64,000 nt of DNA from Hydrogenovibrio sp965140365 (GCA_965140365.1 OZ223196.1); one strand, 5' to 3'. Counted from the stretch's first letter, positions 9,313 through 17,620 are shown. The notes: a model not told the origin generated them from the sequence alone. Numbers and translations: made by a program.

Positions 9313-9627
9313 ATGTATGCGGTAATTAAAACCGGTGGTAAGCAATATCGTGTTCGTGAAGGTCAAGTTCTGCGTGTTGAGTCCCTAAATGCAAACGAAG
9401 GGGATAAAGTAGAATTCGATCAGGTCATGATGGTTGGTGAAGGTGCAGACGTTAAAGTAGGTGCACCTCTTGTTGAAGGTGCCAAAGTTGCGGCAACCGT
9501 TACAGAAAACGGTCGTGGTAAAAAAGTGACAATCATCAAGTTCCGTCGTCGTAAGAACAGATCACGTTCTAAGCAAGGCCATCGTCAAAATTATACGGAA
9601 GTTGAAATCACAGGAATTTCAGCGTAA
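9313..9627 (+). CDS. rplU: 50S ribosomal protein L21
   Basis: 104 residues from the ATG at 9313 (MYAVIKTGGKQYRV), preceded by GGGAG; the in-frame ATG-like start at 9292 would add seven residues the family lacks. L21 binds 23S rRNA near L20. The basic segment FRRRKNRSRSKQGHRQ and the ending TEVEITGIS are diagnostic. It is the first gene of a rplU-rpmA unit. Confidence 0.97.
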   Translation: MYAVIKTGGKQYRVREGQVLRVESLNANEGDKVEFDQVMMVGEGADVKVGAPLVEGAKVAATVTENGRGKKVTIIKFRRRKNRSRSKQGHRQNYTEVEITGISA

Positions 9628-9717
9628 TTTCGAACTGATTCAGTCAGTTTTGAATTGATTAATAGAATCTGAGTTGTTTCTGAGTAGGGAGCAGACAGGT
9701 TAACAGGAGATGTCACC

Positions 9718-9975
9718 ATGGCTCATAAAAAGGCTGCAGGTAGTACTAAAAACGGTCGCGACTCTAATGCTCAGCGATTAGGCGTTAAGCGTTTTGGTGG
9801 TGAGCAAGTTCTAGCGGGAAGCATTATCGTTCGTCAACGTGGAACCAAATTCCACGCCGGTGATAATGTTGGTCGCGGTAAGGATGACACTTTGTTTGCA
9901 AAAGCGACTGGTGAAGTGGCTTTCGTTACCAAAGGTAAGCCTCAACGTACTTACGTAACAATTAAAGCCGACTGA
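9718..9975 (+). CDS. rpmA: 50S ribosomal protein L27
   Basis: 85 residues, the normal length. The start MAHKKAAGSTKNGRDSNAQR and GGEQVLAGSIIVRQRGT are the L27 signature. The flexible N-terminus reaches the peptidyl-transferase centre. A GGAGAT ribosome site precedes the ATG. It is followed by a strong terminator that isolates it from obgE, although obgE is often cotranscribed in relatives. Confidence 0.98.
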   Translation: MAHKKAAGSTKNGRDSNAQRLGVKRFGGEQVLAGSIIVRQRGTKFHAGDNVGRGKDDTLFAKATGEVAFVTKGKPQRTYVTIKAD

Positions 9976-10001
9976 TTTCAGTCAGCCGTAATTGCTTACA
10001 G

Positions 10002-10028
10002 AAAGCCCCGCGAGTCGGGGCTTTTTTA
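10002..10028 (+). terminator. Intrinsic terminator of rplU-rpmA
   Basis: Stem GAAAGCCCC / GGGGCTTT with loop GCGAGTC and a six-T run. Confidence 0.93.
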
Positions 10029-10070
10029 TTTCTAGGCGAAGGTGAAGCGCTGAGCTAAAATAATTGTTTT

Positions 10071-10247
10071 GAGAGCTTTGCACGAGTAGGATGCGAAGAA
10101 AAATGAGAGAAAATTTGGCTGATTGAGGCGGAAAACGCAGCTAATAGCGAGCTATTAGCCAGTTTTTCAACAAAAATCAGACGGATTTTCTCTCATTTTT
10201 ACTCGTGTAACTATCTCGTGTTTATGCCCTTTGGGTGCAAAGCTCTC
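10071..10247. mobile_element. 177-bp MITE-like hairpin element with 13-bp terminal inverted repeats
   Basis: The ends are GAGAGCTTTGCAC (10071-10083) and its exact reverse complement (10235-10247). Inside lies a second perfect pair of 16 bases, AAAAATGAGAGAAAAT at 10099-10114 and its complement at 10185-10200. At the centre is an 8-bp stem, GCTAATAG/CTATTAGC, with loop CGAG (10140-10159). It has no coding capacity. The nested symmetry is that of a miniature inverted-repeat element or large REP-like hairpin inserted between the rpmA terminator and obgE. No target duplication is obvious by eye. Confidence 0.7.
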
Positions 10248-10290
10248 TTATTCGCTTAGTGATCATTAAGACACATTAGGATTTCCAATC

Positions 10291-11334
10291 ATGCAATTTG
10301 TTGATGAAGCCAATATTCGAGTCGCGGCCGGTCGCGGAGGGAACGGGGTGGCCAGTTTTCGTCGCGAAAAATACATTCCGTTTGGAGGCCCGAACGGCGG
10401 TGACGGCGGGGATGGCGGCAGTGTCTATTTGATAGCCGACCGCAATATCAACACCTTGATTGATTTCCGTTATACCCGAGACTATAAAGCTCAAAATGGC
10501 CAGGCCGGAATGGGGCAGCAAAAAACCGGCCGCGCAGGGGAGGATTTGATTGTTCCCGTGCCGGTCGGTACCATTGTGCGAGACTTGGATACCCAGGAAG
10601 TGATTGGCGATCTGGTCGAACATGACCAGGTGTTGCTGGTCGCTAAGGGTGGCCGCCATGGGTTGGGAAATGTGCATTTCAAAAGCAGTACTAACCGTAC
10701 GCCGCGTCAATGCACGCCGGGTGAACCGGGGGATGAGCGTAATCTCTCGTTGGAGCTGTCGGTTCTAGCCGATGTCGGGCTGTTGGGGATGCCGAATGCC
10801 GGTAAATCCAGTTTGATTACCGCTGTCTCCGCCGCGCGTCCAAAGGTAGCGAATTACCCGTTTACGACACTTTACCCAAACTTGGGGGTGGTGCGGGTGT
10901 CGCCGGAGTCGAGTTTTGTCATTGCGGACATTCCCGGTTTGATTGAAGGGGCCTCCGAAGGGGCCGGTTTGGGCGTACAGTTTTTGAAGCACTTATCTCG
11001 AACCGGCTTGTTGTTGCACGTGGTGGACATTGCGCCGATTGACGGTTCTGATCCCGTCGAATCGGTTCATGTGATTGAAAAAGAATTGGAAAAATACAGT
11101 GATGCTTTGGCCGGCAAAGAACGTTGGTTGGTTTTAAATAAAACCGACTTGCTACCGGAAGATGAAGCCAGTGAGTTGTGCAACGGTATTATCGAGCAGC
11201 TAGGCTGGCAGGGGCCGGTGTATTCGATATCCGCCGTGAATCGAACCGGCACCGAAGCGTTAATGAAAGAGATCGCTTACGGGCTGGAACAAAATCGTTT
11301 GAAAGCTCTGGAAGAAACAGACGAAGAGTCGTAA
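10291..11334 (+). CDS. obgE: Obg family GTPase ObgE/CgtA
   Basis: 347 residues. The N-terminal Obg domain is glycine-rich (residues about 1-158, with GRGGNGVASFRREKYIPFGGPNGGDGG segments). The GTPase domain has G1 GMPNAGKSS, G3 DIPGLIEGA and G4 NKTD. It associates with the 50S subunit and acts in ribosome maturation and stress control. The C-terminal tail is short, as in many gammaproteobacteria. proB follows three bases later, suggesting one transcript. Confidence 0.97.
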   Translation: MQFVDEANIRVAAGRGGNGVASFRREKYIPFGGPNGGDGGDGGSVYLIADRNINTLIDFRYTRDYKAQNGQAGMGQQKTGRAGEDLIVPVPVGTIVRDLDTQEVIGDLVEHDQVLLVAKGGRHGLGNVHFKSSTNRTPRQCTPGEPGDERNLSLELSVLADVGLLGMPNAGKSSLITAVSAARPKVANYPFTTLYPNLGVVRVSPESSFVIADIPGLIEGASEGAGLGVQFLKHLSRTGLLLHVVDIAPIDGSDPVESVHVIEKELEKYSDALAGKERWLVLNKTDLLPEDEASELCNGIIEQLGWQGPVYSISAVNRTGTEALMKEIAYGLEQNRLKALEETDEES

Positions 11335-11337
11335 CAG

Positions 11338-12468
11338 ATGGTCACACGTTCAAACATACACGAAAAGTCCCGTCGCTGGGTGGTGAAAATCGGCAGTGCT
11401 TTATTGACGAATGACGGTAAAGGGCTGAATCGAACTGCGCTGGCAGACTGGGTTTCTCAGATGGTGCAGTTGAAACAACAAGGAATTGAGCTGGTGATTG
11501 TTTCATCTGGATCTGTCGCGGAAGGGATGCAGCGACTGGGTTGGGCGAAACGTCCGTCCGAAATTAATGAACTGCAAGCCGCCGCCGCGGTCGGCCAAAT
11601 GGGGCTGGTGCAAGCTTATGAATCCGAGTTTGCGAAAAACGGTCTGCGTACCGCGCAAATTTTGATGACGCACGACGACCTGTCGAATCGCGCTCGCTAT
11701 CTCAATGCGTCCAATACCATTCAAACCTTGTTAGAACATGATGTCGTGCCGATTATCAATGAAAACGATACTGTTGTGACCGATGAAATTCGTTTTGGCG
11801 ATAACGATACCCTGGCGGCCTTGACCGCGAACCTGGTATCGGCGGATGTGTTGGTGATCTTGACCGACCAAAACGGCTTGTATAACGATAATCCCCGTAC
11901 CAATCCGCAAGCCACGCTGATTTCGGAGGCCGAAGTCAGTCGTAAAGATATTGAAGCCATGGCCAGCCCGGAAGGGGGGAGTCTTGGTAAAGGTGGGATG
12001 TTCACCAAGGTGATGGCCGCAAAACGCGCGGCGCGTTCGGGGACCGCCACGTTTATCGCTTCCGGTCGGGAGGGAAATATCTTGCCACGTTTGCACGCCG
12101 GTGAAAACCTGGGGACGTTATTGATTCCCGATTTGGAGCCATTGACCGCGCGTAAGCGCTGGCTGGCCGGGCATCTTCAAGCGAAAGGGCAACTGGTGTT
12201 GGATGATGGCGCGGTAAAAGCGTTGCAATCTTCCGGCCGAAGCTTGTTGCCGATTGGTGTCAAAGCCATCGACGGCGAATTCCAGCGCGGCGAAATGGTG
12301 ATTTGTGTTAATGAAAAGAACCAGGAAGTCGCGCGCGGCTTGGTCAACTACCCTTATTACGAAGCCGAAAAAATCATCGGTCATTCGTCATCGGATATTG
12401 CCGACTTGCTTGGCTATTCGGAAGGCGAGTTTTTGATTCATTGCGATAATCTGGTTCTGGTGGATTAA
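11338..12468 (+). CDS. proB: Glutamate 5-kinase
   Basis: 376 residues: an amino-acid kinase domain (about 1-265) followed by a PUA domain (about 280-365). It phosphorylates glutamate in the first step of proline synthesis. Visible are WVVKIGSALLT, VSSGSVAEG, NENDTVVTDEIRFGDNDTLAA and GTGGM-like GKGGMFTKVMAAKRA. It lies three bases after obgE, a common gammaproteobacterial neighbour. A CCAGGCCTGG-containing terminator follows 40 bases later. Confidence 0.97.
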   Translation: MVTRSNIHEKSRRWVVKIGSALLTNDGKGLNRTALADWVSQMVQLKQQGIELVIVSSGSVAEGMQRLGWAKRPSEINELQAAAAVGQMGLVQAYESEFAKNGLRTAQILMTHDDLSNRARYLNASNTIQTLLEHDVVPIINENDTVVTDEIRFGDNDTLAALTANLVSADVLVILTDQNGLYNDNPRTNPQATLISEAEVSRKDIEAMASPEGGSLGKGGMFTKVMAAKRAARSGTATFIASGREGNILPRLHAGENLGTLLIPDLEPLTARKRWLAGHLQAKGQLVLDDGAVKALQSSGRSLLPIGVKAIDGEFQRGEMVICVNEKNQEVARGLVNYPYYEAEKIIGHSSSDIADLLGYSEGEFLIHCDNLVLVD

Positions 12469-12505
12469 GATTGCATTTAAATTTGTTCGAAGTCTCTCAT
12501 TTCAT

Positions 12506-12531
12506 AAAACCCCCAGGCCTGGGCGTTTTTT
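12506..12531 (+). terminator. proB terminator with CCAGGCCTGG core
   Basis: Core at 12513-12522, extended by CCC/GGG and AAAAC/GTTTT with one mismatched pair, followed by a six-T run, so a credible rho-independent terminator. Confidence 0.8.
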
Positions 12532-12702
12532 ATTAATAACCATTCTCATTGGTTGGCGTTATTTTTGCTTGTTGAAATTACGTATTCTAAGAACTGCCTT
12601 TGAGTGATGGCAGAAGCTTAAGAAGGTAATCGTTTTGTCGATATATTAGGTATGTGCGTGTAGAGACGTATACCTAGGTAATTATAGTACAAGGGGGGTA
12701 AT

Positions 12703-13290
12703 ATGACTATTTCAAATGTACCGGCTGGAATCGGTATTGCCAGTGCCGTTAATTTTAATGTTAAACCGGCAATAAGTGCCGGTTTGGAATCAAATGTTTC
12801 TGAAGGTGCCCAAAAGGGGAGTGATTCTGTAAGTATTTCGAAAGATGCAAAAGAAGCTTCTGTTCGAGATTCCATTGCTACCCAATCGGAAGATATTTAT
12901 CAAAAAATTAAAAACTCGGATTTTATTTTGCTTCAGTCTGGTAAAAAACTTCTATCAGAAAATTTACCTGAAAATCAGCCTGTGGTTAATCAGTTAAAAC
13001 AGCAAATGGAATCGGCAGTAACTAATGACAAAAAAGCTGAAATAGGCGGATTGCTGGGTATATTGCAACAATATGGATATGAAGAGTATTTCCCGGATGT
13101 TCAGTCGGTTATTGATAAACAAACCGCGCATTTTTTAGCAATGGATAGACGAATTGATGAAATTGCTAAGCAGCCGGAACAAGTGGAAAAAATGAAACAA
13201 AAATTTAATGAATTGGTTAATCGTTACGAGGGCAATGAAGAAGCGAAACTTGAAGCTCTTATGTTGAAAAATGATATATGGGATAGCTAG
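12703..13290 (+). CDS. Unrecognised protein, AT-richer gene
   Basis: 195 residues starting at the ATG after GGGGGTAAT. No family is recognised. The first 50 residues are low-complexity, with repeated Ala/Val/Gly (IGIASAVNFNVKP) and a segment SDSVSISKDAKEAS that resembles short motifs found near the N-termini of flagellar-associated proteins, a weak likeness. The rest is charged helix with little Cys or Trp. There is no signal peptide. Base composition is lower in GC than flanking core genes, and it stands alone between proB and the barrel/C39 pair, so it may be an acquired gene. Confidence 0.65.
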   Translation: MTISNVPAGIGIASAVNFNVKPAISAGLESNVSEGAQKGSDSVSISKDAKEASVRDSIATQSEDIYQKIKNSDFILLQSGKKLLSENLPENQPVVNQLKQQMESAVTNDKKAEIGGLLGILQQYGYEEYFPDVQSVIDKQTAHFLAMDRRIDEIAKQPEQVEKMKQKFNELVNRYEGNEEAKLEALMLKNDIWDS

Positions 13291-13522
13291 ATTGCATCTA
13301 ACAGGTCTAAATATATTGCTTAAACCTGCACATTTTATTTAATTAATTTAGTAATGGCTGGTATGGTATTTCCATCCTGTCCAAGTACGATTCCATTTGC
13401 TGAAATTTTGATATACCGAACCATAAACATCTTCGCCGATAGCGTAAGCAACGAGTGAGTGTTCCTCAATTGTTTCATAAGAACTTATCGGCGCATTTAT
13501 ACCGTCATAAGTTACTAAATAA
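13291..13522. other. AT-rich spacer with only a doubtful antisense frame
   Basis: No convincing plus-strand gene. A minus-strand open frame (13348-13626) runs through it. The barrel gene frame becomes open only from 13523, just after an in-frame TAA at 13520-13522. Confidence 0.5.
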
Positions 13523-13626
13523 GCTTCACCTATAAAAGCTGTTTCTGCACCAGAAGATGTCCTTTTTCCTCCAAACCATGTTCCACCCTCCAAAAAACAA
13601 GCGGAAAATTTTGGCGAAAAAAACAC
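13348..13626 (-). CDS. Doubtful minus-strand ORF, possible gene fragment
   Basis: 92 codons. The first third is simply the antisense of the barrel-gene N-terminus. The last 60 residues look more protein-like: alternating Tyr/Val strands and an ending of the form WNRTWTGWKYHT, which reminds me of the G-W-x-G-W blade endings of tectonin or DUF346-type repeat lectins. That likeness is weak. It may be the leftover end of an unrelated gene joined here by rearrangement, or chance. No ribosome site was found. Confidence 0.2.
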   Translation of the reverse strand: MFFSPKFSACFLEGGTWFGGKRTSSGAETAFIGEAYLVTYDGINAPISSYETIEEHSLVAYAIGEDVYGSVYQNFSKWNRTWTGWKYHTSHY

Positions 13627-13636
13627 GGAGCCACCT

Positions 13637-14458
13637 TTGGATTTTTTGCGTGGTACAACTGTCTTACTTAAAAGTGGGCAAGGAGAGCTGGATTTTTCAA
13701 TTCGCTACAATCGTCAGAGATATACCTATCAAGGGATGTTTAATTCAAAGGAAATTTTTAATACAACGGTGCGACGGTTGGAGTTGGCTTTAGGGTATCG
13801 TCATGGTTTTGCTAACCGACTGGAGACATGGTTTCGTGTGCCTTATGTTTATTCTCATGCGGAATATGTGTCAGGTAACGATTTTGTTAAAAACGAAGAC
13901 AGAGCCAAAATGGGGGATGTTCAGTTTGGTTTTCAATATTTGGCATTGCCACAGCAAAGAGGATACCCAAGTATTACTTTGTCGTTACGGGCATCGGCCC
14001 CCACGGGCGAGCGAAGTTATTATGAACCGCCTGAGGACTGGTTTAATTTGTTGTCCAATGGTTCGGGGCATTGGATGGTGTCTCCAAGTCTCGATTTTAC
14101 GAAAAATGTTGATCCAGTCATTTTGTTCGGTGGTGTGTCTTATGAATATACGTTTGCGAACCGAATTGATGGGCATGAATATGAACCGGGACAAGGAGTT
14201 GGGCTTTATTCCGGGTTTGGTTTTGCCGTTAATAGCCGTTTCTCATTAAGCTCCAGGTTGTACTGGAGTTACTACGATAATATGAAACTGGACGGTGTGA
14301 AAATGCAGGGCTCTTCTTCAGAACCGATTAATATTGGTTTTTCAGGTTCTTATCGCGTTTGGGATACCGTAGTTGCCACGCCAACCGTTCAATTTGGTCT
14401 GAACGATGATGCCGGTAGTGCCCCGACTTTGGCTTTAACGTTTTCGAAAAAATTATGA
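13637..14458 (+). pseudogene. Outer-membrane beta-barrel protein, FapF-like, lacking signal peptide
   Basis: 273 residues from the first legal start, a TTG at 13637. It begins DFLRGTTVLLKSGQGELDFS, a start typical of the barrel part of FapF-type or phenol-pathway transporter proteins, then alternates strands of aromatic and small residues to the final strand ALTFSKKL, ending in a hydrophobic-charged pattern. The frame is open upstream to 13523 and encodes a proline-rich linker (APEDVLFPPNHVPPSKKQ) but contains no ATG, GTG or TTG and no signal peptide. The gene therefore looks 5'-truncated, or an upstream frameshift has detached its leader. The peptidase gene overlaps its end by four bases. 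Confidence 0.65.
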
Positions 14459-15099
14459 AGCAGATATCTTTATTTGTTCTTCTGAGTTTGAGTATTGTTG
14501 TTTTGCCGGCTTCTCTGGTGAAGGGGAGCGGTGATTTGCCGACATTGAAGACTTGGCAGGCGATGAAACGTGAGGGTGTTGTGGCCCAAGGGTTGGACTA
14601 TTCCTGTGGTTCCGCTTCGATTGCGACGATTTTAAATTATTATTTTGGTGATAATTGGCGGGAAGGGGTCATTATCTACGATATGACGGCTCGTTTGACT
14701 GAGGATGAAACGAAAGATCGTATTAAGGAAGGGTTTTCCATGCTAGATATGAAAGAGACATTGATTCGACTTGGGTATCAAGCTATGGGGGTTAAATTGT
14801 CGCTGGAGCAAGCAAAGCGTTTATCGGGGCCGGTCGTGATTCTTTTGAGAAAGGACGGCATCAATCACTTTGTGGTATTGAGGGGAATTCGCTATGGTGA
14901 AGCTTACATTGCCGACCCGAGTATGGGTAAATATCGTTTGTTATTAGCTGATTTACAACGTTATTGGCAAGGCGAGGCTTTGGTTATTGGAAGGCCGGGA
15001 AGTGGTTTACCGAAACAAAGTGAATTGGCGATAAAAGACTATGAGCTTTATCATCCCGAAGCTGAAAGCATTAGGGTGTGGCGATATTATAAAAACTGA
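14455..15099 (+). CDS. C39-family papain-like peptidase, FapD-like
   Basis: 214 residues with a cleavable signal peptide (first 24 or so). The C39 catalytic cysteine is in LDYSCGSASIATIL (Cys near residue 51), the histidine in INHFVVLRG, and the aspartate in ADPSMG, so all catalytic elements are present. The order barrel then C39 peptidase resembles fapF/fapD of Pseudomonas functional amyloid export, but no FapB/FapC-type repeat protein is visible nearby. It probably processes a substrate in the periplasm. It overlaps the barrel gene by ATGA, so translation is likely coupled. Confidence 0.82.
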   Translation: MKQISLFVLLSLSIVVLPASLVKGSGDLPTLKTWQAMKREGVVAQGLDYSCGSASIATILNYYFGDNWREGVIIYDMTARLTEDETKDRIKEGFSMLDMKETLIRLGYQAMGVKLSLEQAKRLSGPVVILLRKDGINHFVVLRGIRYGEAYIADPSMGKYRLLLADLQRYWQGEALVIGRPGSGLPKQSELAIKDYELYHPEAESIRVWRYYKN

Positions 15100-15129
15100 G
15101 GTTTTAACACTCATTGTCATCTCCTGAAG

Positions 15130-15149
15130 TGCCCAGGCCTGGGCGTTTT
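15130..15149 (+). terminator. Terminator with CCAGGCCTGG core after the C39 peptidase
   Basis: Core at 15133-15142, extended to GCCCAGGCCTGGGC and followed by GTTTTA. Weak T run. Confidence 0.6.
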
Positions 15150-15210
15150 ATGTTTTTCTGAAATTTTTCCATTTCATTCCTTGAAAAAAAAATAACTGAC
15201 CCCATAAGGC

Positions 15211-15238
15211 TTGACAGTGACTAACCGATTTATAAAAT
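15211..15238 (+). promoter_or_regulatory. groESL sigma-70 promoter
   Basis: TTGACA at 15211-15216 and TAAAAT at 15233-15238, spacer 16 bases, immediately upstream of the CIRCE operator. Confidence 0.8.
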
Positions 15239-15240
15239 AA

Positions 15241-15267
15241 TTAGCACTCTCTGTGGTAGAGTGCTAA
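15241..15267 (+). promoter_or_regulatory. CIRCE operator (HrcA binding site)
   Basis: TTAGCACTC, nine spacer bases, GAGTGCTAA: an exact match to the CIRCE inverted repeat recognised by the heat-shock repressor HrcA. It sits right after the -10 box, where bound HrcA would block groESL transcription until heat or GroEL titration releases it. Confidence 0.97.
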
Positions 15268-15324
15268 TTGTTGAGTTTTTTAGTAATCTAATACCATGAT
15301 TTATCAAATGTTTAGGAGAATCCT

Positions 15325-15615
15325 ATGAAAATTAAACCGTTGCATGACCGTGTGGTCGTTCGTCAAGTGGAAGAACAGAAAGAAACCGCGGGTGGTATTT
15401 TACTGCCGGGTTCCGCCCAAGAAAAAGAAAACATGGGTGAAGTGGTTGCTGTTGGGCCAGGTAAAGCGGCCGATAATGGTTCCATTATCTCAATGACGGT
15501 CAAAGTCGGTGACAAAGTAATGTTCGGTCAATATTCCGGTCAGGAAGTCAAAGACGAAGACGGGCAAGCTTTGAAAGTAATGCGTGAAGACGACATTATT
15601 GCAATTGTCGAATAA
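15325..15615 (+). CDS. groES: Co-chaperonin GroES
   Basis: 96 residues, standard length. KIKPLHDRVVVRQVEE and ETAGGILLPGSAQEKE (mobile loop that contacts GroEL) are plain. It caps the GroEL ring during folding. It is preceded by AGGAGA and by the CIRCE-controlled promoter, and is 40 bases upstream of groEL. Confidence 0.99.
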   Translation: MKIKPLHDRVVVRQVEEQKETAGGILLPGSAQEKENMGEVVAVGPGKAADNGSIISMTVKVGDKVMFGQYSGQEVKDEDGQALKVMREDDIIAIVE

Positions 15616-15655
15616 TCAACATTATTGAGAATTTTAAACATAAGGATTTGAAAAG

Positions 15656-17299
15656 ATGGCAAAAGACGTAAGATTGGGCCTAGATGCCCGCGAAAAAATG
15701 GTTGAAGGGATTAATGTCCTAGCGGATGCGGTAAAAGTTACTTTGGGGCCTAAAGGCCGTAACGTGGTTCTTGAAAAATCATTCGGTGCGCCAACCGTGA
15801 CTAAAGATGGTGTGTCCGTTGCCCGTGAAATCGAATTGGAAGACAAGTTCATGAATATGGGCGCGCAAATGGTGAAGGAAGTGTCTTCCCAAACCAATGA
15901 CGTGGCCGGTGACGGTACCACGACGGCGACCGTTTTGGCGCAATCCATCGTTCGCGAAGGGATGAAGTCGGTTGCCGCCGGTATGAACCCAATGGACTTG
16001 AACCGTGGTATTCACAAAGCGGTGGAAGCCGTTGTTGAAGAAATTCAAAAAATGTCTGTGCCATGTACTACGACTGACTCCATTGCTCAGGTTGGGACAA
16101 TTTCCGCTAACTCGGATGTGTCGGTTGGTAAGATGATTGCTGATGCGATGGAAAAAGTGTCGACCGAAGGTGTCATCACCGTTGAAGAAGGGTCTTCTTT
16201 GCATGATGAGTTGGTCGTGGTTGAAGGGATGGAATTCGACCGTGGCTATCTATCGCCTTACTTTGTGACTAATCAGGAAAAAATGGTTGCGGAGCTGGAA
16301 AACCCATACATCCTGCTACACGACAAGAAAATCTCCAACATCCGTGATTTGTTGCCAACGTTGGAAGCGGTTTCCAAAGCCGGCCGTCCATTGTTGATCA
16401 TTGCGGAAGACGTGGACGGTGAAGCCTTGGCAACACTGGTTATCAACAATATGCGCGGTATCGTCAAAGCCACGGCCATCAAAGCGCCAGGTTTCGGTGA
16501 ACGTCGTAAAGCGATGCTTCAGGATATGGCGGTCTTGACCGGTGGTACGGTGATTTCTGAAGAAGTGGGTCTGACATTGGACAACGTCACGCTGGACATG
16601 TTGGGTGAAACCAAGTCTGCGGTTGTTGGTAAAGACAGCACGAAATTGATCGACGGTGCCGGTTCAAAAGAAGACATTGATGCACGTTGTGCCCAAATCC
16701 GCTCTCAAGTGGAAAACACCACATCGGATTACGATAAAGAAAAACTGCAAGAGCGTTTGGCCAAATTGTCCGGCGGTGTTGCGGTGATCAAGCTGGGTGC
16801 CGCGACTGAAGTCGAAATGAAAGAGAAGAAAGACCGTGTTGACGATGCGCTTCACGCCACTCGCGCGGCGGTTCAAGAGGGAATCGTTGCCGGTGGTGGT
16901 GTCGCCTTGGTTCGTGCGCGTTCTAAAGTAAAAGTGAAAGGCGATAACGACGAACAGCAAGTCGGTATCGAAATCGCTTTGCGCGCGATGGAAGAGCCAA
17001 TGCGTCAGATCGCCGCTAACTGTGGTCTGGAAGGTTCCGTCATCGTCAATAAAGTGATGGAATCCAAAGATAACATGGGCTTCGATGCGGCTTCTGAAAC
17101 CTATGTCGATATGCTGGAAGCCGGTATCATCGATCCGGCGAAAGTCACGCGTTCGGCCTTGCAAAACGCCGCTTCCGTCGCGGGTCTGGTCTTGACGACC
17201 GGCGCGGCAATTGCGGATCTTCCGGCGAAAGACGGTGGCGCTGCGGATGCAGCGGCGGCTGCAGCCGGTGGAATGGGAGGCATGGGCGGCATGATGTAA
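15656..17299 (+). CDS. groEL: Chaperonin GroEL
   Basis: 547 residues, normal length. The ATP-binding segment VAGDGTTTATVLAQ, the GPKGRNVVLEKSFGAP start and the C-terminal GGMGGMGGMM tail are all present. It forms the double-ring folding chamber with GroES. A terminator (17459-17487) follows after 160 bases. Confidence 0.99.
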   Translation: MAKDVRLGLDAREKMVEGINVLADAVKVTLGPKGRNVVLEKSFGAPTVTKDGVSVAREIELEDKFMNMGAQMVKEVSSQTNDVAGDGTTTATVLAQSIVREGMKSVAAGMNPMDLNRGIHKAVEAVVEEIQKMSVPCTTTDSIAQVGTISANSDVSVGKMIADAMEKVSTEGVITVEEGSSLHDELVVVEGMEFDRGYLSPYFVTNQEKMVAELENPYILLHDKKISNIRDLLPTLEAVSKAGRPLLIIAEDVDGEALATLVINNMRGIVKATAIKAPGFGERRKAMLQDMAVLTGGTVISEEVGLTLDNVTLDMLGETKSAVVGKDSTKLIDGAGSKEDIDARCAQIRSQVENTTSDYDKEKLQERLAKLSGGVAVIKLGAATEVEMKEKKDRVDDALHATRAAVQEGIVAGGGVALVRARSKVKVKGDNDEQQVGIEIALRAMEEPMRQIAANCGLEGSVIVNKVMESKDNMGFDAASETYVDMLEAGIIDPAKVTRSALQNAASVAGLVLTTGAAIADLPAKDGGAADAAAAAAGGMGGMGGMM

Positions 17300-17458
17300 T
17301 TTTTCGCCTAGGGCGTTCAAATTTCAGCGATAACCGCGTTGGGCTTGAACTTCCAGTGCTCATGGACTTAAATGTCCACTGCGCGCTGGTTTCAAATCCG
17401 CCTTGTTCTCATCTTAAATTTGTACCGTCTAGGCTGAAAAATCATTTCAGCTCATTTT

Positions 17459-17487
17459 CAAAGGCCAGCTTATGCTGGCCTTTTTTA
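17459..17487 (+). terminator. groESL terminator
   Basis: Stem AAAGGCCAGC / GCTGGCCTTT, four-base loop TTAT, six-T run. Confidence 0.93.
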
Positions 17488-17560
17488 TTGGCGGTGAGTG
17501 CATATGCTCAAGTCTTTTATGTGCGTTTAATCTCCAATATTTCGTCAAAAGAATTTAAGT

Positions 17561-17583
17561 GCCCGCTTTGTGCGGGCTTTTTT
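17561..17583 (+). terminator. Orphan intrinsic terminator
   Basis: Stem GCCCGC / GCGGGC with loop TTTGT and a six-T run, 75 bases after the groESL terminator. It would end a transcript starting in between, or act as backup. Confidence 0.85.
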
Positions 17584-17620
17584 GTGCTTGGCATTTGGTT
17601 TGGTTTTTTTAAAGAATTGG

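Noticed and set aside
16664..17320. 218-codon open frame antisense to groEL
   Set aside because: Shadow of the groEL reading frame; the composition is Arg/His/Thr-rich and no motif is visible.
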